From contig WPIO01000001.1 of NCBI GenBank assembly GCA_009760855.2, positions 11,109,501 through 11,173,500 of the forward strand: a stretch of DNA of 64,000 nt. The letters run 5' to 3'. The notes under the pieces are model-generated. The model saw only the letters and a program-made list of their open reading frames with translations, did no database searches and was not told the origin of the DNA. The position numbers were made by a program, and so were the translations under genes. This document shows, piece after piece, positions 22,603 to 34,984 of the stretch. The stretch's first letter is position 1. Each line of letters opens with the position of its first letter. This stretch comes from Cristatella mucedo (Eukaryota > Bryozoa > Phylactolaemata > Cristatellidae).

Positions 22603-23282
22603 CAGTAGCCTGGCCATTAAAGAGTTCGCGAACGTTCCAAGATCAGCCAGGCATAGGCAGGTTAAATTGTTCATTTGTTAAACAATCTGAAGCCATTAAG
22701 CATGCCGACTTTGGGTGAGTTCGTATCTCCTTAAAACTCTGTACGACAAGCAGACGTTGTCTCGATGCTGGAGGTGTGGATTCATCGGGCTCGGCACGTG
22801 GGCGTCCTCTTCCTCCTCTCAGTTTCAAGGAGTAGTAAATACCAATAACCAGTACCAATAGATCGGAGCTGAGGCCAAGTCAAGCTTTTATTAGAGCTTA
22901 ACAGAATCGGTGAACAATCGTAAAATGCTTTATGTCAACCATGAAACATCTCGTTAACCGCTTCTAGGTCGGCACCCTACCTAATGATTCTTTGTGGCGA
23001 TTTAGATAATCATTTTTTCTAGCTTCTCTGTCAGCAAGCTAGGTAAGATTGGAGAGTCCCTCCCCAAGACAACATTCTTCACTGGACTCTTTAACCTCCA
23101 TTCCTTGCCTTACCATAATATTCACCTTCAACCCTGTAACTGCTGAAAATATCTTGAGGTTCATTTCACTGTTTACGAAGACCACTAGCACTCAAAACCC
23201 ATATCCGGTGTTCTCCTTCTGGGACTTATCGTTTAGCAGCTGTTCTACACAACTTTTGCACTCAAATCCTAGGGGGCCATTA

Positions 23283-23395
23283 CGCTCACCAAAAGCTGCC
23301 CACAGGGTTTGAGTGCATTAAAGAAAATTCCAGCATAATATCATCATATTCCTTGTGGCTTAGTGAAGATACAGACACGTTGTTTCACAACTCAT
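23283..23395 (+). mobile_element. LINE family 2, 3' tail inserted in a family-1 LINE
   Basis: The block CACCAAAAGCTGCCCACAGG, GTTTGAGTGCATTAAAGAAA, then CTTGTGGCTTAGTGAAGATA matches the family-2 end. Family-1 pre-RT sequence lies on both sides, so this is a nested 5'-truncated insertion. Confidence 0.65.
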
Positions 23396-25151
23396 TAATT
23401 AAAAAGTTGACAAAAGACCAGGAGAACTCGGGCAACTTGCGCCTAGTCTCACTAGTGTAGTTCTTATCAAAGATACCAAATCGAAGAGTGGCAGACCAAT
23501 CAATACCCTTAAAAAATCACGGGAAAGTCCAACTGCTCTGGAAGGGGAGCGTGAGCTAGTGGCTGACATAGCCAGTGAGCCAGCCCTACTAACGGAAAAT
23601 TTTGCAGTTCTTTATTAATGTTGCAAAATCTTTAAAGAAAGAAAACGAAAAAATATTCAAAATAAATTTTTTAAGCTTGTTAGATCATGAAATGATTACA
23701 ATCCATTTTTAATGCACAATTCAATGTTCGGTTTCAGTCATGACATTGCATGCTGTTGCTACATATTCAAATGAGTAATTTATCTCCACTCCCTTTTTGT
23801 TTTGCCATGAAACTCATAGCGGTACCATTGTAGTAATATAAGGGCACAACATAAGCATGACACTTGTGACTCGTGTTTTATGGATTTATTTCCGAACCCT
23901 ACTCACATTCAAAACATACATGTTGATATCTACCCCTGTAACCAGCTAGGTTTTCTTTTAGTGTGGTTGACCGTCCCAGGTGTCATATTTACGTTGAGTC
24001 TTTCTTGATATATTTGGAGTTGGTGCATTGGGATACATACAGCAACGGTGGGTGTCAAAAAGGGGTGAGGGGCAATAATTTTCTAATTTGCACATATCGC
24101 TGACATAACGTGCACTTACATAATTGAAATTTAACATTGAAATGCTACAACTTCACAGGACTATGAACTTAAAAAAAGTTTTCTAAGGGTGGCCGTGGCA
24201 TTCCAGCAGCCGGTGTTCTCCCGTGGCTGGTACCATGTTTAGCTAGCCCAGACTTTTGTGAAGGAGGAGGAGGAGGAGCAAGGATCTGCGTAGCACCATC
24301 AGGTGGGGATGTCTCTCTGCATGCAATCCTCAGGTGTGGCTGGTTTGGTTAGCTTGGCAGAGCTAGAATTGGACACCCAAGTCTTCTGTGGGAATGCAAT
24401 CAATAGCAGCTGTGCTGTGCAGATGCATACGAAAACACGGTCTTTGAGGGATTGCATTTGCAGTAAATAAAAAAAAGTGGGATTCATGCCAGAAATCCTG
24501 GGCTCGCATGATTCTTGTAAACATGACAGGGCTAGGCAGTGGTGGGTGGGTGGTGGGCTGCTTGACCAGTCAGTGGCCCTAGTCTGCTTTGGGAAGTGCC
24601 CAGGGACCCTAGCCTCTAACCATGGGTCAGCCAGCTCAGCGAGTCTGGAATGCGTTAATATGTTGTTCATTAATGGGTACCTCTTCCTGGCTGTGTATTT
24701 GTCCTTGGGAGGGGCTGAAAAGTTGGACGAGGGGAAGGCACAAGATTGGAGGTGGTCTCCTGGAGGGCAATGGCTACCTCGTGAGCTCCTGGTAATTAGA
24801 CAGGGCATGTAGATTTTGCTTTTGGCATACCGGCCAGCTGTCCCTCTGCCAAGTCCGGGCTCAGATGACTTACGTGTGTGAGGATCAGGAGTCCTCCAAT
24901 CATCGGTCTCCTACCGAGAGTGATAGTTGTTTGCCACCGTGAACTTGAAACTGTCGAAACTGCTGCACTTTTAGCACTACTCTGCTTGCAGACATGTGGC
25001 TAGCACGTGTCATGCTGATGACTGTGCACAGGGAACCTGCCGAGCATGCTACCAAAACACGGAAAATGCGCAGCTAAGGAACTGTAGCTGTGAGCAAGGA
25101 GTTGGAAGACAGAGCGACTGGGAGGGGGAGAGAGTTGGTGGAGAGAGACTC

Positions 25152-25251
<100 letters not shown>

Positions 25252-25592
25252 GTGGGTAGACAGTGGAGGAGACAATAGGAGAGGGGGAGAGAGGGAGAGA
25301 GAGATGGGGGATAGTGTGAAATAGATAACGTGATTGTGTTAGGTAGTGATAGATAGACAGACAGAAACAGGTGTAGATAGAGATAATGTAAAAGGGAAAG
25401 GGGCAGATAGGGAATGCATTGGAAAGAGCAAGCTGATGCTTGTATGGCAGTGAACAGTTGTTGGCTCTGTGTAATCGGGCTGATGCCCATTAATGTGCTA
25501 CGTTCGAGCCGGTACGCCTGTGGATTCGGCTTGTGAGTGCCCAAGCACTCGCGCACAAACACTCAAACGTGCATGCATAGATACAGGTATCC

Positions 25593-25750
25593 CTATTAAT
25601 TAAAGCGAGAAAGTCTGTCACGCTGCAAGATGGTGCACCTGTATCACGTGGCAGGATTTCGCACTTCTGTCAAGTGGCAAGATGGTGCTGCGTTGTCTCC
25701 TGTGACAGAACTACTTAGACTCAGGGAAGCGAGTCCATAGGCAGTGAGCT
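25593..25750 (-). repeat. Repeat family X, copy 2
   Basis: The inverse of the repeat at 20009-20150 shares the start (ACTGCC..TGGACTCGCTTC), CTGAGTC, CCATCTTGCC and the end TCGCTTTAATTAATA. This copy holds an internal near-repeat (CAAGATGGTG twice, 25627 and 25679). Confidence 0.65.
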
Positions 25751-27542
25751 ACTTGTATTACATAGATAGGGTATTCAAATCGAAGCAACCTTTAATTTTG
25801 TTTCTATTTCCTACTGCTGTGCTTGAAGTCTACACATGCCTCACTACTCTCAGTCAAGGTCGTGTGCTGTTTGTTGATGGTTGCTTATGTGCCCCTGTGG
25901 GATTAAGTTAAGGCTTTACAATGCTGTGTGGCAATGCACAGTGGCTGTCGAGGGCTGATGTGAGCAGCTCGACGGTGAGGAACTGCAGCTTCCACCCCTT
26001 TGTCGAGGCTGAGTAGCCAGGTCATGCTCCTACACTCGTGCTGCTTGCGGTGCTGCAGCTGGTGGCCGATCGTGAACGACAGCTGCTGAGCTGTCGAACA
26101 CTGGCTTATTGTCACAACGTGCTTACCTACATGTATGTTAGCAACTGCTCTAGTTGTGGCTAGAACAATTTACCAGTTCTTCCGTGAAGGTTTGCTTTTG
26201 CGTGGTTATGATTGTGGTAAGATCCTGCCATATCCAACCGATTTTACTGTTTCTTGGTTACTTGCTTCTTAGCCTTTTTGATGCCGAATCATTTCGGCAT
26301 CCCTGTCACCCCCTGGTTCGGTTGTACCTCGGTGATACACAGTACGTGCTGTTCGTGCACCTTCGCCTCTGTACACTTGGTTAGTATGTGTGCTTGAGTG
26401 TGGCATACGTCTGACATATGTGGTCAGTCACAATGAGGTTTGGACAATAATGGAAAATGCCCGTGAAACTGAGAATGTCAGGTCAGCTGGATGCCGATAT
26501 ACCACCTGGAGGTGTATTGCTGGCATTTGATGTTTATATTATCAAAATATTTTTAATGGGTTTTCATCATAATTTTTTTAAGTTGAAATTTTTTTCTGAC
26601 CATCGCAGGTATAGATTTTCAACGATTCCAGAATGACGGTCGTATTGGTTGAGGAATAGTACATTCAGTTAGATGAGGTATCTTAGTGTGAGCTGGCTGT
26701 GGCAAGCTACCGTGGCTGCTGCTGCTAACATCTGCCTTGACACCGTAGACTGCCACCGTGTCAGTTGAATCTGGCAGTAGGCCACGACTGTTACTCAGCC
26801 ATCATATATGTCTGCAATGAGGATCCTGTCTGCCCCCCAGCCACGGTAAGTATAGCATCAGCTCGTGCCTGGTGGTGTGGACGTCATGAGCTCTCAGATT
26901 TCGGTGCAGTGTCTGCACAGTCACCCAAATTTTAGAAGTAGTACTCATACGTACAACCTTCTTCTTGAGCCTTACATGGGTAGCTCAGCAGTGCTTGTTG
27001 TGCCAAGGTTCTGCTGTGGCTAGTGTGCATTCTGGCAATACTTATGAAATAGGATTAGAACTAAGAGCAAGGTAGCGCGATTTGCATTCTTGCTGAACGC
27101 CTGTTGTATGTTCATCCAATTACCAGTAGATACCTTTTTTTTGAGGGCATACAGCCCCAAATTGGTCGCACGGTTGTACCTATTCTGAAAATAATTCTCA
27201 TGCAAACAGCCCAAAGCAGTAAATGAATAAAAAAAGATGTTAGCCTGGTTTCTAAATGCAGGCTGAGTGACTGTTTCCTTTTGCTGGAGCAACCAGCTAT
27301 TTTATGCAATCGTCTTTTTTGCACATTCTAGAGTTCCGTCAGCTGTGGACAGACTGAAATATTGTGCACAGACATCTTTAAAGAATCTAGTGATTGTGCC
27401 AAGATTTCCCAGGCGTTCTGGTAGAAGTTTGGGTGGATGTCCCCCGAATTGCCTCTGTCACACTGCTGTGTGACCACTGTGTGTTCGACTGGTTCTGTAC
27501 GGGTGGTAAGATAATTTATTTTATAAGTAAAAAAAAGTGAAA

Positions 27543-27698
27543 ATCAGCTGATCAAACAGCCTCATTTATACAATGGCCGAACAGCATTACGGCTATCACA
27601 ACCGCTTTCGTTGGGCAATAACAGATTTTACCTACAGGACTCGAACCCACAACTTGGGTCGTTAAGTGAAAGTGCCTTACCTCTGGGCTAAGAATATC
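27543..27698 (-). mobile_element. tRNA-derived SINE, type C, reverse
   Basis: The - strand has TAGCCCAGAGGTAAGGCAC (A box), B box GGGTTCGAGTCC (complement near 27638-27649), GTTATTGCCCAACGAAAGCG, AGCCgtaatGCTG and the tail GAGGCTGTTTGATCAGC. Confidence 0.82.
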
Positions 27699-29239
27699 GT
27701 TCTTCGTTGTAGGAGTCATATGCAGACCTTTGAGTTCGGATGGCCAATTTTCTTCTTGTAGTACTTGCGATTGGCTGCCTTTTTTGCCTAAAGCATTTTC
27801 GGCTCCTTGATCTAGTATTTCCTTATAGTTATGGATCTCCTTCATGTCATGATAATGCTCGGTAACCTGCCTGATCTTCTTGAGTCTGGTCCCAAACTAT
27901 TCAACCACATATCCCTATTCTGATTAGGGCTGCCTCAGGCATTTGCTAAGAGTTTCACATGGCCACAATGTCTCTTTGCTCGGACTGCTCTTTACTTCTC
28001 GATGTGCTTATGATTATGCAGCTAATGAACCGTGGGAGGCTGCAGGTGAAATGCTGAAGTGCTGTTAGTGGTTGCCTATCTACCAGGGGCTAGTGAAAAG
28101 AGGCATTTAAGTTTCTCGGGAAGAGCCCCCCTTCACTCATGCAGTGGCTGCTGTTTGTCAATTAACGTGGAGCTCACTAGCTGACCTAAGGAGATCTCCG
28201 ATGTACATTGAATGATAATACATTAATTAACTGGCCTCTAAAAAGGAAACAGCTAGAAGTCGACAGATTAGTAGATGCTAGCCAGAATTAAGACAAAGAG
28301 GGCCACACTTAATCTTGCTTAGGGTAGCCAAATCATTGGAGCATAGCTGGCACCATGCTCTGCTGGTTCCCACCTTTTCGGAAGGCGATGTTGATTAGTG
28401 CAAGAGAGCTAGAAACTTGCAGCTGAGGTTTTTTCATGCTCCCATTTCTCATTTAAATATATCTAACGCCTCGTGGTCTGTACATTGACAACTGAGCCCA
28501 ACTTGCTTGCCCTGTCACTGAGTATGCACGTTCTCCGCTCATGGCTGCTCGATCGTATTACCGGGCTCTAAGCTGGTTATGTGATCTTTTTGCGATATTG
28601 GAGGAAGTTGATTGGTTTAAAGAGAGTTCACGTCACTGGTAGCTTGCCCAGATTTACGAAGTCAAGTGGAACTGACCAGTGCCGCAAAATCGTTTACCGG
28701 GACCCAGGTGAATTTTGTTCTTGAACGCTGATATGCAGAAGCAGTTCACAATATTTTAGTCTTGATGCAGGTCAATTCTTAGTCAGATCTGTACAGTAAG
28801 GCGGTTCTAATTGCATTCAGTGCATGCCTCGTCATGGGCGATGTATAGTTCGAAGCACCGGTCTCCAACCTTAATTCAGCACGAGAGTTTGTAGGATCTT
28901 GTGACTTCAGTTTACGTGGCAAGCAAAAGCAATGAGACTGAAAAATGTTCCGGATTATATTACAACACAGAATGACGCATTGCAACCAGTAGGATTTGAT
29001 AATCCTCCGACTGCAAGCAACACTGCTCTCTCTAGAACTGCAAGAGGCATTGCCATTCGAGGAGAATGTCAAGCTTCTGACTCGCAGGTACTACTGGGCA
29101 GCTATTCGTCGAGATGCAGCATGTCGAATTCTACTAGAGGTCTACCAAAGCACATAAGCATTTAATTACTTCAATGACCATGTTCGTAGTCAAATGTTGA
29201 CTTTCCGATAATTTACTGCTGCCAAGGCATATCTGCAAT

Positions 29240-29271
29240 CACGGTGCTTTTCCTACTGCAAAAGCACCGTG
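29240..29271. repeat. Perfect 12-bp stem hairpin
   Basis: CACGGTGCTTTT (29240-29251) pairs exactly with AAAAGCACCGTG (29260-29271) over an 8-nt loop. No terminator, tRNA or repeat family was recognised with it. A (AGATAA)-like purine run follows. Confidence 0.85.
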
Positions 29272-29779
29272 AAGCAGTAGAGAGACAAGAGGATAAAGAA
29301 TAAAGATAAAGCAGTAGAGATAAGAGGAAGGTCGAGCTCGGTGAGCAGGCTCACCCGTTCGGTGGTTGAGGTTACTGTCGATCCGGTTTGGACAGTGGCA
29401 CAGCTAGGATTTTCGTCTAGGGGCAAGACACACACACAGTTTTTATGCAGGGGAAAGACCCACAAAGAATGAAAATAATAGCAAATTTTTTAATCCGACA
29501 CAAAGTCCATGGCAGCGAATCGAGTGGAATTATCAGATACATTTTGTCTGGTGCTGGTCGGGGCATAGGAATAAAGGCGGCCCTGGTCGCTGCCCCATTG
29601 TAAGGGGGGAGTACCCTCTGTCGCTTGGCTGTGCCTCTAGGTTTTGAGCTGGCCCGAGCTTGCAGACGAATTGGGCCAAGCTCTTTTTTGTTTTGGCCGA
29701 TTTTTTTGTCGTGAACAGCAATTGGAATCAGGCAATGCAACTGCTTTCTCTCTTTTTTCTCTCTCCCTCACTATTCGTG

Positions 29780-29943
29780 AGCCGTGATGGCACACTAGGT
29801 AAGGTGGTTGCTTTCATGACCTCGGTCCCGAGGTCGTGGGTTCGATTCCTGCGGTGGGCGATCCTTTATCGCCACCACAAGCGGTGGTGATAGCCGTAAA
29901 GGCTCATCTGTCGCTATACAAAAAGAGGCTGTTTAATCAGCTA
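29780..29943 (+). mobile_element. tRNA-derived SINE, type B (copy 2)
   Basis: The head GAGCCGTGATGGCACACTAG has B box GGTTCGATTCC (29839-29849) and the hairpin GGTGGGCGATcctttATCGCCACC (about 29853-29876). It also has AGCCgtaaaGGCT and the tail GAGGCTGTTTAATCAGC. It is nearly identical in the head to the copy at 59944. Confidence 0.9.
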
Positions 29944-30496
29944 GGATTTTTTTAGCTTACAGATGTTGGTGTGACTGCAATGTGTAGGTTTAAACTCTAG
30001 AGTTGCAGTTTTGTGAGTCTTATGATCCTGTAACACGAAGTTTTTGTGCTTACAATGTAAGTCTTATCTGTGGCAGGATGCCACAACAAAGCAAATGGGA
30101 GAATCATACAGTTCCTTATGCTGAAACACACATACTGTGCAGTGCCCTATATGTCTTTAGTTGGCAGCAGGAGTGCACTAGTCGAATTTCTATTGTGATT
30201 CTCTGAATAAATAGTATGCATAATTTTTTCCAAGGTAGTTTATGCAAGCATGGGCTCATAGTTGTGTCTCGCCTTTCATCCCTTGCATCATCCTGCGTTT
30301 ATTGTGCCTCAGTCCAGGTTCACTACAATTAACGTGGGTTCAGGGCCTTAACAGCTGGAATGGTTCGTCTTTGTTGATGTCCATCCGGAAATTGAGTTTG
30401 GCTTCTACAACCTGTCTTTGCATCCTGCTGATACATCCTTTACTCCCCCTCCCAAAAAACAGCCCTGTTTGATGTAACTAAGAAGCTATCAACCAG

Positions 30497-30654
30497 TTCG
30501 TGATAACCTAGGAGGTAAGGTGTTCGCTCTTCACGACCGAGGTCGTTGGTTCGAACCCTGCAGTCAGCAATCCTTAATTGCCAACTGCAAGAGTTGGGGA
30601 AAGCCGTTACGGCTCTTTTGATTTATACAAATGAGACTGTTAAATCAGCCAGTG
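30497..30654 (+). mobile_element. tRNA-derived SINE, type C (copy 1)
   Basis: It has TAACCTAGGAGGTAAGGTG (A-box region), B box GGTTCGAACCC (30548-30558), GCAATCCTTAATTGC, AGCCgttacGGCT, and the tail GAGACTGTTAAATCAGCCAG. Confidence 0.88.
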
Positions 30655-32168
30655 TTTTTAAGAATGAGTTACTGCCCTAGCTGCCTGGCATCATGGCTAC
30701 ATAAGGGGCTTCTTGTGACTTTGTACAATCCCTGGAGACTTCTTGTTACTGCATATATTCTCGAGCTAGTCTTGTGACTGACTGCCTTACCATCAGCACG
30801 GCTTGTGAAACCACCAATCGATGAGCTTTAGTCCCCAATGGCAACTTGGGGTGTTTTCTACTTTAAACCAGCTGTCGTTGTGGCATCATATAATCGTAGC
30901 TACTGTATGCACATGCTGCATATTCGTTTGCTTACGTATTCTGTAAAGTAGTGCTGGGTATTTTTAATTACGGTTCTGATGCCAGAATAATGGTTCTGAT
31001 GCCGGGGGTAGGTCTTCGTGTGTTTTGATTCGAAACGATTTGATTTGGATGCAGGGCACCAATAGGAAGCATCAAGCGTTTTTACCGTGAAAATGATCCG
31101 ATTGGTAGTTTGTATTTTTTTTTATTCAAATGCTCTTGTTTTTGCTAATATATTCTGTTATTTAGTTTTGGCTCGAAATGGCCAAATGACCAGTTGAGCA
31201 TGTGTTCTGGAGTGCTTAGCTCTGGCACCCAGTCCGTCCTCCTCGACAACAGAACATTTCCTTGTTGACAATTTGTCAGCTCATGCATTTATTGCGATGC
31301 TCAGAGCTGGTGTCTTTTGTTGGACAGCAGTCAGTGTACAGCAGCTAAGTGAACCTTGACCTCGGTGCTACAGCATGACACCTCTAAAGTAAACATTAGA
31401 TTGATAAGCCATTCATGCAAGATCTAAGCCGTAAAAAGTGGATGGAGTAAATAGTATGAAGCACATTACTATGTTAGTAACATTAAACACAAGTGTGTGC
31501 CTGGTTTGACGTTAACTGCATGTCTTTGAATTGACCATCTTTGAAAGTTACAGCAACCCCTTTGTTGCCATAGCCTCTAAGAATTATTGGTATGACACGC
31601 TTCACCACTTGCTTGATACATTATTAATAACTTTTAACCTGTTGCACGAAGGATCAGCAATCCCGAGACGGTAAAAGGCACATTTTTGTTTAGCACATCC
31701 TGCATATTTTCTTCATAAAAAATAATAAATGCCAGCTAATTTAACAACCTAATGTATGTATCAGCCGAGGTTGAACATCGAATGCAGTGAACAATAAAGA
31801 ATTGTCTGTAGCTAGACTCAAATCCTATAGGTTGTGAAGTGAACCTGAACCGTGTGCCTAGGACCTGATGGTTTTTGGTAGGCGAGCTGACTGTATCACT
31901 TACTGTGCTTTGTGTGTACTTAACCGTAGACTTAGATTAAACAGCTTCTTGAGCATGTGGTCATGAGCGGACTGCCTTGACCTTTCATCATACGTCCTAT
32001 TGATAAGAATTGCATGTCTTCATTTGATCTATTTAGACCTTAGATTTAGATGTTTGTATATACTCAAGAAAACATTTTAATCAGACTTAAGAGATTTATC
32101 CCGTAAACCCTTGAGTGCATCATATGCAAATAGAGCAAGCGATTTTTAGGTAATGCGTACTATTAAAG

Positions 32169-32355
32169 CAATGGTTCTCAACCTTCCTAATGCCGCGACC
32201 TTTTAATACAGTTCCTCATGTTATGGTGACCCCCAACCAGAAAATTATTGTATGCGAAATGTGGAAATGCGTTTTTTCCAATAGTCTTAGGCGACCCCTG
32301 TGGAAAGTTTGTTCGACCCCCAAAGGGGTCGCGACCCACAGGTTGAGAACCACTA
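32169..32355. mobile_element. SPIN-like non-autonomous hAT transposon (MITE)
   Basis: The 187-bp element has terminal inverted repeats CAATGGTTCTCAACC and, at the other end, GGTTGAGAACCACTA. It is flanked by a perfect 8-bp duplication TATTAAAG (32161-32168 and 32356-32363), the size made by hAT transposases. Its inner ends (AATGCCGCGACC, GTGACCCCCAACC, TCTTAGGCGACCCCTGTG, CCCCAAAGGGGTCGCGACCC) are, from memory, nearly the same as the SPIN ('space invader') family. That family is known for spread by horizontal transfer between tetrapods and some invertebrates. There is no transposase, so it must have been moved in trans. Confidence 0.88.
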
Positions 32356-32800
32356 TATTAAAGGATTTTAATCTCTTTCAGATTGGGGGTGGCTTGCTGA
32401 ATGGCGCTTGGATTTGTTCGAGCTGTTCACTCACGGATCTGCTTGCCAGACTGGCACATGTCACTGCTAGTGCCCTTGCCAGTGGCAAGCGTATTTCTTC
32501 AGCGGGTTAATCTTTGTATCTAGCGTTTCTAGCTTTCGAATGCATGCTGCTCACAGGATTTGATCGAATTTTGTTCCTGTACTGTCATGGCTGACAACCA
32601 TAGCATGCAGACATAGCGTGTGCATTGCGATTACACTCTACAACATGCACATATGATGCCTTTGCGTTATAATATTTTTGTAGGACTGTTCTCTCCGTAG
32701 CTGGTGGTTGTCTCATGATCACAGATATAAAATCCTACTTGGTCTCCGTTTAGCTGCCAGGGTATAAAGCAATAGCTGATGCCGCATGTGTATCTTGCAG

Positions 32801-32951
32801 GTGGAGTTTTGTTACCCACCCTTGGACGAAGCTGTGAATCAAGGCAATCGTTTGAGTGACGACTATACAGGAAGTGCGATCACACTACCAGAGGAGTGGA
32901 AACATCTACCAACCTTGGCTCTACCAGATGGTGCTCACAACTTTGGCAAAG
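32801..32951 (+). CDS. AVL9: AVL9 coding exon 2
   Basis: The exon encodes 50 complete codons plus one base. It starts VEFCYPPL and ends in the family block LPEEWKHLPTLALPDGAHNF, which is close to the vertebrate AVL9 block at this place. The acceptor is TATCTTGCAG and the donor is GTAAGA; the following intron is phase 1. Between YPPL and LPEEW there are about 20 residues, roughly ten more than I recall in human AVL9, so a surface loop seems longer here. This part belongs to the upstream DENN (longin-like) module. There are no stops and no transposon similarity in the exon, and a SPIN-like element lies only about 440 bp upstream in the intron. Confidence 0.97.
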
Positions 32952-33325
32952 GTAAGATTTATTAAAATACATTCATCAAATAAATACTAGATTTAACTAA
33001 ATTTCTGTTGTGATATTAGGTTGTCACTTGGGTGGCACCTATGTGAATCACGGCTGGCATTCTTTTAGTTATATTGATATGTGCGTCGCAACTATTTAGT
33101 GGCAAGTGCAGCCCCGTTGTCGCAGCTTAGTAGAACTGTTCGAATGAAGCTGCATTACATGCCAATATGTGCAGTTGAACTTGTTAATATTTAGAACGAC
33201 GTTAATCCGCAGAAAGTGCCTTTTTAGGATTACGGCCTTGCCAATCTATAGGTAATTAATTGTCTGTTGCATCAGTAGCTTGCCTAATTCTTCATTGCTG
33301 CCGTGCTCGTGTCACCCTTGCATAT

Positions 33326-33478
33326 TGGTGTAGGGGTAAGGTGCTTGCAGTGCAATACCAAGGTCGTGAGTTCGAATCCAGCAGCAGAAAGTTATTTATT
33401 GCCCACAGCAAAGGGATTGGTAGCCTTTAAAGTTCATCTACTGCTACATAAATGAGGTTGTTGATCGGCCAACCTATG
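33326..33478 (+). mobile_element. tRNA-derived SINE, type C
   Basis: It has TTGGTGTAGGGGTAAGGTGC (A-box region), B box AGTTCGAATCC (33369-33379), TTATTTATTGCCCACAGC, TAGCCtttaAAGTTC and the tail ATGAGGTTGTTGATCGGCC. Confidence 0.82.
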
Positions 33479-34267
33479 CTTCATTTTACTTTTCTTTTTA
33501 TCTTGTCATGCTTTGTGACTGACAAAGCGGCCGTGTTTTCAATAAAAACACCATATTCTCTGAAATCAAGGCTGCTGCTCTACTGGTTTGCAGTTTGAAT
33601 TACTTGCAGTGCTACCTCGTAGTTTTTTTCTTGTAGTTTATGCTTGTAGTGACTCATCTTTTGGAAGTCCGGTATTATTCTTGCATATCTACTCCATCGT
33701 GTTCCCAGGCTTTTTAATTTGCTGTGTCATTTCGTGGCATCCATGTGAAATGTACTTGTATACCACTGCCATTTCTCTCGAACGTCAGTACCATCACAAT
33801 CTTGCCCGGCATATTACTTCAGACCCATTCTCTTTGCCGAATGGTCCTGCCATCAATTCATGAGGGATTATAGATAAATGACAGCCCTCCTGTATATGAA
33901 AGTCTTCGTTTATTTTATCGTGGAATACTGTTGGCAGGGCTACAGTGGCAGGATTCTCTGGCCCAGATCTCCCCCTCGTATTCTTTTGTGAAGGTTCTTG
34001 CATGGTTTCTCGCATGGATTACATTGTGGCATCTCCGTTTATTTTACAAACTCCAAACAATCACAAGGGCTCATGGATTGCACAACCACTTTTGTGCCGA
34101 CGAGTGCTAGCTGTGTGCATTTCTCTCTTCCCAGGGTGCCACTAGGGCCCGGAATGATTAACATCATGCCACGGCTTATATTTTGGGTAGCGATCTCGAT
34201 CCTTCAGCCTATTGATAACTTTGAATCAGTGCAATTGTCAATTCTGGAGTACATGATCTCACTTTAA

Positions 34268-34422
34268 GGGCATGAGGCAGTGCAATACAGCTAATTCATC
34301 TATTACCACTAACCATTAGATCGTGTTTCCTTTGCAGCAAGTGTAAAGCGCCTAGAAAGAGATTGAGTTCTCCGAGGGGCTTTATCAAGTCTATTATTAT
34401 TTATTATTATTATTATCTATTA
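34268..34422 (+). mobile_element. LINE family 1, 3' UTR and tail
   Basis: TTTCCTTTGCAGCAAGTG, then GCGCCTAGAAAGAGATTGAG with stem-loop AGAGAttgagtTCTCC, CTTTATCAAGTCTA and (TTA)n. It is only 3' UTR-derived and is 5'-truncated. Confidence 0.85.
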
Positions 34423-34984
34423 GGCTTAACCTACAGGCATAAACCAATCTTCAACTGGGACTGCCTCTGTCAAAGTGTACTATATCGACATGCATCTACA
34501 ATCGCAACCATATCACACGTGTCCGGCATCTTGCCCAGTTCTTCGTAGACTCTGAAGCCTATGCAATAACATTTTCCTAGTGCCAGCCTCAGACTACTAT
34601 GCTGCTTAGTGTATTCCATTGGTCACCATTCTATAAATGTTGTAGAAGACTCGCATGCTAGTATTTTTAAGAGTCGAGTGATGATTTCAAAAGAGTGATG
34701 CCACTACATTCACCCACATGGTTTTTTAATACTACAGAATGTTAAGTGGTTTTTTGGGCTCATGTACTGCGTATGATCTAATGATCACACCATGGAGCTG
34801 CCTCTGTACAATTTGTGATCGGTCAACCGGGTTCTGGTACCCATGCTGTGAGTGGACTGGTTTGCCCCTGTTCATTGAGATACCTCATCCCAGATTATAA
34901 TAGCTGAGCCTCAAAATGCCCTTGTACGGCTGTTTTCAAATGCTAGAATGTAAATAATTAATATGTCATGACAGTCTCTTCCTT

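Larger units (their letters stand above)
22160..23520 (+). mobile_element. LINE family 1 copy, endonuclease end to pre-RT, interrupted
   Basis: It is collinear with 10380-11280 of the best copy: CATATCTGACTACTTGCAGG (the SDH block), LADVLDKFAS-like (22365-22410), EKLEKACKNQD (22485-22520), then a (GA)n run. A foreign piece occupies about 22600-22895. LINE sequence resumes at 22900-23270 (MLYVNHETS..., TAENILRFISLFTKTTS) and again at 23396-23470 (IKKLTKDQENSGNLRLVSLV). A family-2 tail is inserted at about 23283-23395. Confidence 0.7.

Noticed and set aside
24299-24808. 169-codon - strand frame and an overlapping 111-codon + strand frame
   Set aside because: The two frames overlap on opposite strands, neither shows a family motif, and there is no splice or promoter context inside the AVL9 intron.
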